Of a stretch of 64,000 nt of DNA, positions 11,895 to 22,500 are shown piece by piece. Both the position numbers and the translations under genes were made by a program. Under the pieces are notes generated by a model. It was not told where the DNA came from, made no database searches, and saw nothing but the letters and a program-made list of their open reading frames with translations. The stretch's first letter is position 1; each line of letters starts with the position of its first letter. This DNA comes from Congeria kusceri. Taxonomy: Eukaryota; Mollusca; Bivalvia; Myida; Dreissenidae. The DNA lies in assembly GCA_027627225.1 (NCBI GenBank), contig CM051033.1, forward strand, positions 8,567,501-8,631,500. Direction: 5' to 3'.

Positions 11895-14800
11895 CTTAAA
11901 TTGGACAACAAAAATGATAAACTTCATGCACATGTTTTAGTAAAATTACTTGCATAGTGATTGCGGTATTGCAAGTGTTTACACAATAAGTACATTATTT
12001 ACATATATATACTTTTGTACTATTTAAGTACTGGAAGATAATATATAGTCTTGTAGTATGCAAAATATCAATATCGTTACGTGTTCACATTGGAACACTT
12101 TTAACGGAATACTAACATATAAATGACGCGGGCCTTGGGAAACCCGGGCTTAATGCATGTGCGCAAAGTGTCGTCCCGGATTAGCCTGTGCAGTCCACAC
12201 AAGCCAGTCCCGGATTAGCCTGTGCAGTGCGGGACGACACTTGCCGCTTTTATGGTATTTTCTGTTTCAATAAAGTCTCTAACAATAAATCCACTGTAGG
12301 CGGAAAGTGTCGTCCCGGATTAGCATGTGCGGTGATGCATTAAGTCCGGTTTTCCCACGGCATGCCTCAAATATAATATTAGTGTATATGAGTGTAGACT
12401 ACATCTACTTGCATACAATGTTAGTAAAGTTGTAATCTACATATTATTGATTATGTGGCATGCATCTTCTCTCTAGCGCTTTTGAATGGCTCTTGGCCGG
12501 TAACGCAAATCTAGCTCTTTAAAATGGTTCTTGGCAGGTAACCCAAATCTAGCGCTTTAGAATGGCTCTTGGCGGGTAACGCAAATCTAGCGCTTTAGAA
12601 TGGCTCTTGGCGGGTAACGCAAATCTAGCGCTTTAGAATGGCTCTTGGCCGGGTAACGCAAATCTAGCGCTTTAGAATGGTTCTTGGCCGTTAACGCATT
12701 CAGCGCTTTTGAATGGCTCTTGGCCGGTAACGCAAATCTAGCGCTTTACAATGGTTCTTGGCCGGTAACGCATTCTAGCGCTTTTGAATGGTTTTTGGCC
12801 GGTAACGCAAATCTAGCGCTTCTTGGCCGGTAACGCAAATCTAGCGCTTTAGAATGGCTCTTGGCCGGTAACGCATTCTAGCGCTTTTGAATGGCTCTTG
12901 GCAGGTAACGCATTCTAGCGCTTTCGAATGATTCTTGGCAAGTAACGCATTCTAGCGCTTTTGAATGGCTCTTGGCCGGTAACGCATTTTCAGTTGTACT
13001 TTCATATTATTGATAATCTATCATGAACATGCGAAGTTCACACTTGTGACACACTTTCAGCTGTATTGTATGCTATTTATTATTATTATTAACCATGCAT
13101 ATTCTCGCTAACGCGTTTGAGGCCAGTGTTGGCCGAAAAATGACGTATTTGCTTCTGTTGATCATTTGCACATGATCATAATTCGAAAGAAACATGACAG
13201 AAATATGAATGCAACATTTTCAGACAAAGGTCTTACATAGACCAGCTTCTGTGTTCACTGTCCTCAAATGTCCTTTAATACAGGTTTAATAGAAGGTCTT
13301 TTTGCATTTGCGCAAGTTTGCAAACTATTGTTTTAAATCCATTTATCGAAAGCCGCACAATTTGAATTTGACATTCAGCACATTTATTTTGGCATTTTTC
13401 GAAAATAAATTGTTTCTTGGCTATTATGTTACTTGAAAAGAGGGGACACTTTTAAATACGCCTTCTGCTTGGGATTAATTAATTGATAAAAGTTTGCAAA
13501 TCGTTCAATCGTCCGCGTCGATTGGAACTTCCGCTCTGCAGTGCGCATGTCGAGTTAAACACCGCTACACTATTGGTTAGTCAAGTTCATGCTCGTCTGC
13601 TACGCGTCGCCATGACTACCATGCAGACTCACCGACAGTAATTCTTAACGCGTTCCCCCGTCTAGAAATTTGCGTAGTCACATTTGTTGACCTTTGACCT
13701 CCATTCCTCTGTCCTATAGACTGGTTCGACGGGTTGAACCCAGTACGCAAATGTCCAACGTTGAAAACTGCGGCTGTCTGACCTTCTGGCAGTATGGGAA
13801 TTTCTACGATTTCTATTATAGGAGGGTCGGCTGGATTTCCAATTGATATTTCTATGTTAGATTGTGACTTCTGCTCCGGAAATGACGTCATAACCTCCGT
13901 TTTACTACCTACACTGCCTGAAGATTGTGATCCTGTTTCTGATCCTGACTGCGACTGAATTAGTATGTTAGACAGTGATTCTGTCTGAATTCCATTCTGA
14001 ATCGATGACTGTGACTGAGGCTGTGATTGCTGCTGTGATTGACCTTGTGATTGGGACCCCGTCTGTGATTGAGACCCAGTGTGTGATTGGGACCCAGACT
14101 GTGATTGAAACCCATTCAGCGATTGGGACATAGTCTGTGATTGGGACCCATTCTGTGTTTGGGACCAAATTTGTGATTGCGATGAGACCGATTCGTCCCC
14201 GAGCATGGACAATATAGAGCTTATCATGGCCTCCCGCGATGAGCTGTTCATTTGAAATGGCACCACTGGAATGGCGAAACCGTCAGACCTAACCCCTGGT
14301 GCTGCAAATATGGTGACATCAGATCCACGAGATCTTGTATTAGATGATGCAGAAGAAGCGAGTTGCGATTCTAGAGGCGACCTTTCTACAGTGTTGGACG
14401 TCAATGTCGTATCTATTGCCACGGGTATACTTCCGAACGACAATGATGATGACGTCATGTCCATTCCGGACGTCATGTCCATTCCTGACGTCATGTCAAT
14501 TCTTGACGTCGATCCATTTCCTGACGTCATCTCTGATCCTTTTGAAGTTATCATGTCAATAACGGCGCTAGATGGATTGATTTCAGAATCCGATGGCGTC
14601 ATCACAATGATTTTGGTGACATCGGACAAAATTCTGTTATTGCCATCATTGTTCACAGAGCCAAGGTCTGTAGTCATGATAGATTCATTAACTTTTGTTT
14701 GAAAGCTAAACGTCGTCGTGTCTGGAATCGAAATGATACCTGTTATGGGAAACTCTGGGGAATTACTAGAAGGAACTGAACCTGAAAAATCTGTCGTCTG

Positions 14801-16475
14801 TCCGAACATGTCTTGCCTGACGGTCATGCCTCCAAAGGGGTCAATTCCACCAAAATCCATCTGCGTTTCGGCAAAGTTCGACATTCCACCGGAAAAATCG
14901 GACTGTGTACCAGCCGTGGGACCATCTAGAATGACACCAAACATCCACTGAGTACCAGTCTACTATCCCATGATTTCATGCAAGTTACATTTTTGCAGAC
15001 TGGTGTGTAGTCTTTTGAGTACCGTACATTATTACCGCTCAATTTATAATTTCGTCCAAATAATAGTCAAAACATATTACGTAAAACCTGATTGGTGGAT
15101 CGTGCTAAAATATAAGTGACATTTCGATTGGTCGTGCGCTCTTACATCATCGGAACATGTGAATAGTAGATATCCATATACGTTTATTCTTACTATCTAT
15201 TTAGTATTTACTATCTTATTAACAGATTCAAATAGCTAATCAAAAGCCAGAATAAGCTTCCGTTAAGTACATGCTCTTCATGATTAAGTGCTTGAATACA
15301 TGAGTGCAATTCAGCCATTTCATTGGCCTAAGTGTATGATATATTCTCAATCCATAGATGGTATGCTCTAAATCCATAAATGGTGATGCTTACTACAGGT
15401 TCTGCGAAAGCAAGGTTGTAAATAGCCAATCAAAAGCCAGAAATAATGTCCGTTAAGAACAGGCTCTTAATGAATAAGTTTCGCTTAATGGGTGCAATCT
15501 AGACATTTCAATGGCTCAAAGTGTTGGTACATTCTAATAGATTGTTTGCACCTTTCCCTCAGACAGCAAAAAAAGAAAACTAGTCAAACTTGTAACTGGG
15601 TTACACACCAGCCTGCAACAATACTAAATTGTGAGTATATAGGATCATGCATATCGATTTTGTTATTAATTTCCTGATAGTGTTGTTAGTTCTTGGCTGG
15701 TATTGACAAAGCATCTTAAGTAAGTTTCTAAATATTTTCTCTTAAGTGCAAACTGAATTATATTTCTTAATTACTAAACAGATGCATATGTTGTTGATAT
15801 TCCTCAAATATAAACACTTTAAATGATGATGCCATTTTAAAGTGATACTTAGTGCAAAACTGTTTCTTTGTGGAATTATACAGTTGAGGAAATTTCCAAA
15901 TTTAAGGATAAGATGGTTTGCGAATACCATCCAGTTCTTTCTGGTTTATATAAGCGTTAGAGTTTGCCAAAAGTTTCAGGCTAACTAAAACAAAGGCCTT
16001 TGAAAACAGGAAATACGTGTTAATGAATTTTATAAGGTAAATTTGGAAAACAAAGTCAATAGAGAATACCGTCTAAACATGGAGTTTTTTTTCGGTTTCT
16101 TTAATGAGCCGGGTTTGTTTTCTTATATTACATGGCACCGTCGTATAAAAAATAGTGAGTATGTATACATGTACGAGTACTTATGTTTTCGGTTTCGGAA
16201 TCAGTACAGTAAAACGGGTTCTCAACATCGACATATATGTATTTTTAAGGTCTGCAAACTATGTAAATTTAGATGCTCAGTTAGTGTTTGCGTACAGTAC
16301 TATACAAATGTAGATGCTCAGTAAATTGGCGGTTTCTTACCTTGAACATTTATTGCTTCTGAGTGGATGACGAAAAAGTTGTTAAAGTCCTGTACAACAG
16401 AGGCGCTGCAATTGTATGATAATACTTATTATGATAATCATGATGGTGATGATGACAATAATAACAATAATAATG

Positions 16476-16512
<37 letters not shown>

Positions 16513-19500
16513 TAATAATAATAATAAGAAGAAGAAGAATAGAACTAAGAATAATGATGATGATGATGATGATGATTATGACGTTTATGATGATGATGAT
16601 GATGATGACGATGACGAGAAGAAGAAAAAATATGATAATGACGATGACGATGATAAAACTGTGGTGCTTATGGTAATGCTGATGAAGATGATGGTTATGA
16701 TGATGAAGGTATTGATGATGATAATGATAATTATGGCAATAAAGATGGTGATGATGATAATAATAGTGGTTGATGGTGATGATGATTGTGGTGGTTGATG
16801 GTGATGATGATTGTGGTGGTGATTGTGAAGATAATGATGCTTATGATGTTGTTGATGTAGTTGATGATGATGCTGATGACGATGATGATACTGATGATGA
16901 TGGGAATGATGATGATTTTGTTTGTGATGAGAAAACAGTGATGATGGCTGTGATGAGAAGATAAATGGCCAATACATACATGAATTTGACATTAGGGTCA
17001 GGGCTGTTCATGGGCGCCTGCCAGACGGCCTGGATGCTCATCTTGGGCTGACTGGATGAGTGAGTGAGAACGCTACTTCCAGCAGTCCCCCGGCAGTCCC
17101 TCAGCTATAAATAACATCAAGAAATAAGCATAAAATAGCATGACCATTCATTTGCATTAGAAAGCTCGAAGTAGCATATTTTCACATAACAGTTGTATTC
17201 GCGCTAAAAGCTGCCGATAATAACTGTACAATATGGATTTCACAAGTATTTACAAAATAAGCATAAAAAGGAAAGGAAGAGATACAAATATACTTTATAA
17301 ACATTCAACAACAAAAATTATCTTTAAAACGCTATTTGACATTGGTGATTTTGGTTAACGTTCATTTCTGCAACATTATGTGAGATCAATCAAGATGTTT
17401 GCTCTTCAATTTCTTCAACATTACTTAACTTAAAACAAGTGCGGTTTAGGTGGATCCATTCTACATATGTGTTATCATGATTTTCTTTTTTTCAACAGTG
17501 TAGCTATTGTAACCAATGGAATTATTAGATTTATTCATTCGAGACTACTCGTTAAGGAGGCCAAAAGTTGACTTAAGCCTCGGTCACAACGGGTTGCGTC
17601 GACCTTACGTCGAGCTTGCGTCGAGGTTTTTGTCAAAAACGTGCGTCGGGCCTACGGCGCCCGTGCGTATTTTCCTCGATCGCAAGGGCGCCGCAACAAC
17701 CACAACAGACATTAGCGCAAGCGTTTAAGTTGATGCGTCGACCTTGCGTAGATCACCCATCGTGCGGTCACCGTGCGAATATCGTGCGATCAACCTAAAG
17801 GCACTCGACGTTTTTTGCTTCGAAATTGCCTGTCGCAAGCACGCAAGGTGAACTTGCGGAAGTCGCACGACTTCCTTGCGAAGTACTTACGGCTTCCTTG
17901 CGATAAACGAACAGGCGACACAAGAAAGAAACTGACAACCCACGCTCGCCGCAAGACACGTGCAATCATCATACGGTGGACGCAAGGAGCTATGTGCATC
18001 GTATAAATAACCGCGATTATTTGCATTATTTTAACACACTTTCCATATTATCTCTTTATTTCACTTGTGTTACAATCATACTGCTACTTGAAAAAATAAT
18101 CATATTTTTCAACAAATTTGAAAATTTGAACATAGCATCTTCTAATATACATGTCAAATTAAAAGTCGTAAATGGCTCCAATTCATGCAGGATATTTATG
18201 AAAAAAAATATTAATATTCGTGTATTTTGCCACAATACCATTGCTGTCTTGCGGCGACCGTGCGTACAACTTGCGATGATCCTGCGATTACTATGCGATG
18301 CTCGTGCGTCGTCATAAAAAGTCGCACGTAAGGTCGCCGTAGGACAGACGCACGTCAATCGCACTATTCGCAGACACAGCTGCAGTCTCCTAAAAGTGAA
18401 AACGCGTTCTTACAAAACGCAAAATGCGTTTGCCTTCTGATCTCAAAATCGTGCGTGTTGGTCTGCGGTCTGCGGGCACCGCACTGGGTTGTGACCGAGG
18501 CTTTAGACAGCTTAGCCAAAAAAAGATAGATTGAAACAAAGAGAGTCACCTGAGAGTTGAAGCTGCGCTGGAAGCTGCCGAGGATATCCGACGGCCCGTC
18601 GGGAAGCTGTTTCCGTGACGGCAGCGCCTGGATCAGGAAGCCACGGAACGGCTGGTTGGAGGTAGACTGAAGCCGCACTGCAATCGGTGGAATAGAGATA
18701 CATTAGCATGAGCGTATGTGTCCACCCTTATTTCTATTCAGTAGAGATACATTAGCATGAGCGTATGTGTCCACCCTTATTTCTATTCAGTAGAGATACA
18801 TTAGCATGAGCGTATTTGTCCACCCTTATTTCTATTCAGTAGAGATACATTAGCACGAGCGTATTTGTCGACCCTTATTTCTATTCAGTAGAGATACATT
18901 AGCACGAGCGTATTTGTCCACCCTTATTTCTATTCAGTAGAGATACATTAGCATGAGCGTATTTTTCCACCCTTATTTCTATTCAGTAGATATACATTAG
19001 CATGTACATCCTTACCCAATCATGCGGGTTAGACTAGAGGTAGCTGATTCCGCCAGATTTTAGCTGATTTTTCCACATTGTAGCCGATTCTTTCCCATTT
19101 TAAAAATTTGATTAGAGGTACTGGTATATTAGCATGGGCGTATTTGCGTCTGAATACACACCTAGTCTTACTTATAAGACGTGCAACGAATTAAGTGTTA
19201 CTTTTTATATAGGGCTAAATTCGCTCCAGAAAATATTGCCCATATAAAAATTAGCTAAATATTTGCCGAACGCTAACAAGTTATGCTAAATACCCATCCT
19301 CCCTTGAATAGAGATACATTAGCATCGGCAAGATTCGTAGCCATTTTAGCTGATTAGAGATAGAGATACATTAGCATCGGCAGGATTCGTAGCCATTTTA
19401 GCTGATTAGAGATAGAGATACATTAGCATCGGCAAGATTCGAAGCCATTTTAGCTGATTAGAGATAGAGATACATTAGCATCGGCAAGATTCGTAGCCAT

Positions 19501-22500
19501 TTTAGCTGATTAGAGATAGAGATACACTAGCATCGGCAGGATTCGTAGCCATTTTAGCTGATTAGAGATTGAGATACATCCCACCTCTCGTTTATATGGA
19601 ACATTATAAGTTTAAAAATTACATTATGCTTTCTGACGTTTTTCATTCTTTAATTTTTGCTCCGCTTCTTGCCATTCTAGCTCTTCTTCATTCTCTTCAT
19701 CATGCTCCTCTTCTTGACATTCTTGCTCTTCTTCATTCTCTTCATCATGCTCCTCTTCTTGCCATTCTAGCTCTTCTTCATTCTCTTCATCATGCTCCTC
19801 TTCTTGACATTCTTGCTCTTCTTTCTTCTCTTCCAAATGTTCATATTCTTCCATTTCTTCAGTGTCTTCCAAATGCTCATATTCGCGACATTCTTCCACG
19901 TCTTCCTTCTCTTCCAAATGTTCCTATTCCTAACATTCTTGCTATTCTTACCTCTCTTCCATCTGACGTTTTATTGCTACATTGTACACTATGACATGTG
20001 TATAACTTAAAAACAACTTTAAACATTCGTTAAATACAAACAATCTAAAATGTACAAAGCAGAAACAGCAAATGTAAGTTAGACGGATACAGAACGTCAT
20101 AATGACCAATGTAATAATGAAGCAATCATATTATTACATCAGGTGGCGCTTCTCTCTCATCGTCGGCAGTTTCCGTATACGTACTCGGACACAAACGCGA
20201 AACTAACAAATTCTACGAATCCCGGTATAATCGATTTAACGTTTAGTGTTGTGTGACCTGCCCTATACTTGATTAGGTGCCAAGGTCGTACAGCATTATT
20301 AAAGGGGGTGTATCAACGGCTAATATAGTGTAATATTTTCTTTTCGTTCTTATATTTATGTATAATTGTTAATTCACACATGGGCCTCGTTGAACAAACA
20401 GTAAACTATGAACAAACGCTAACTATGTTTTATAACCATAAAATAGTTGTCACAGTGACACTTTTCGCGGGCGTGAAAAAATTTGAAATAGTAGTAAAAT
20501 CAATGTAGTCTAGCGTAGGAAAGTATTGAAGTTCGCATTGTTGTAGTTGTGAGTTCGAATCATGCTGAAAACATGAATCGAAAATATGTTTGGCGTTGTA
20601 TTGTGTTGTTAAACGATTTTAGTCGATATATTATGCACCTATCAATGTTTGTGTGTGTGGGGGGGGGGGGGGGGGGCGACGGGCATATACGGGACTTTAG
20701 ACATTCCGAATGATTTCAGGTCCCGGGGTAATAGACTTTGGTCGGAATTTAGATCCCGGTAATATAGGACCCCGAGCCATTAGATAGACATAAAAATAGC
20801 ATCTCCCACTGAGGGGATTTAGACAAATATACTTGGCTCTAGGGTGGGGAATTAGACCCCAAAATCAAACTTTGTCGAATTTCCCTGGGTCAGCCAGCCG
20901 CCCCGCCCATTTAATGGGGGTGATATTGATAAGTGCATTATTGCTACTAGAAAAATATATTCGTGAAAAGTGGTGATATATGTTGTTTTAATGCATGTCT
21001 TTGTTTATGTGAAATACCGTTGATATGCCCCTTGAATGCAGGGATTGATTATATTCCAATGTGTATTCATTTTTGAGGTTTTCTGTGTGCCTGTTAGATG
21101 GTAAAGTGCTAAATTTTTAATAATTGTAAAACACGTCCCTGTCGTAATTGCCAAAGATCTGAAAAAAAGTTAACCGTTAAAAGACCTTTGTCAAGTTGAC
21201 AACGAACAATTGGTTTCCTATTGCACAATTAATGTTATAAGGTGGTAGAAATGCATTATACTATAAATACATATACACTACATAAAGAATACATAATATA
21301 ATACATAATGAAATATTTGATAAAACCAATTAGCAAAAATGTTTGCAAAAATTAACTCACGACTTAGGAACCATACGAAGAAATGACAGCATGCATCGCT
21401 TTAACCAACTGTACTACTCGGCTATGTAAGGAAAGCTGTGTAAAATAAAATTATGGTTATACAACACTCACTATTCTGATGCCTAAATGTTAACATGACT
21501 TGAAAGGGCCAGAATGCGAAAACATTTGTTTTCATTACATATATCTTAGTTTAACCTTTATGATATGCCATATTTAATTTCAGATTTGTTTTAAGAAATT
21601 GCCCCCCCCCCCCCCCCGATTCCCGTTTCGTTGACATAGTGCTTTTAATTGGCTTTTCATCTAATGGGAATGACTCATGACTCTGTATATTCATTAAGCG
21701 TAGTTTCGCACAAATACCATGCATTGCTAATGTTTCCTTTTTTTTTTTAAACATTTACCCATTTTAATAAATATTGAGGATTAAAACAGTTAATAAAAAC
21801 ACGATAATTATGAATTGTCATAGCTTTTATAAAGTGTTGTTGAATCGATCAAACTCGTAAATGACGTTCATCCACGTGAATGTCCGTAAATAAGTAAAAT
21901 TGAGTTCTTCCCCTTGAACAAGAATTTAAGAAATGCATTTTTTACGAAAATATATTTTTCGATTTTTGTGTACGTTCATTTAATTATACGCTTGCCACAA
22001 TACATTGCAGGCAAGGTCAAATGGAAACAATGACATGAAATGTAGAATTCAGCAACGCACGTGTAATCTAAAACGTCAATTGGAAGAGAAGTAAGAATAG
22101 CAAGAATCTCAAGAATAGGAACATTTGAAAGACTAGTAAGAAGAGGAAGTATGTCAAGAATGGAAACATTTGGAACAGAATGAACAAATAGAATAGGAAC
22201 ATTAGGAAGGAAAGGAAGAATGTAAAGAGCAGGATATTTGGAAGAGAAGGAAGAATTGGAAAATATGATTATTTGGAAGAGAAACAAGATACCAAGATGA
22301 AGAGAAGGAAGAAGAGAAAGAATTACAAAAGGCGAAACAATAATTGAATGAATGAAAAACGTTAGAATGCAGAATGTAAGTTTTAAACTAATACTGTTCC
22401 ATATGTTAGCAAGAGCAAAATAACATGTTTCCGATTAACCATGTACTAGTAAATTGCAACGGGTAAAGGAAGTTCAGTATGAATTCGACTACAGTCTGCT

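Noticed and set aside
11072..11940. Several overlapping frames on both strands over the FGGQ exon
   Set aside because: Shadows of a repetitive GC-rich exon; only the spliced minus frame joins the Reeler exons in phase.
13616..14944. 442-codon unspliced gene starting MFGVILDG
   Set aside because: An acceptor in CTAG at 14926 and a GTGAGT donor at 13632 give exact phase with exons 4 and 6; the ATG and the TAG are intronic.
16367..16992. Asp/Asn-rich and Ser/His-rich proteins of up to 143 aa
   Set aside because: Translation of a triplet microsatellite in an intron; both strands are open for the same reason.
19624..19917. Glu-rich 97-codon protein (minus)
   Set aside because: Product of a 45-bp pyrimidine repeat, within intron 1, with a related inverted copy that is not open.
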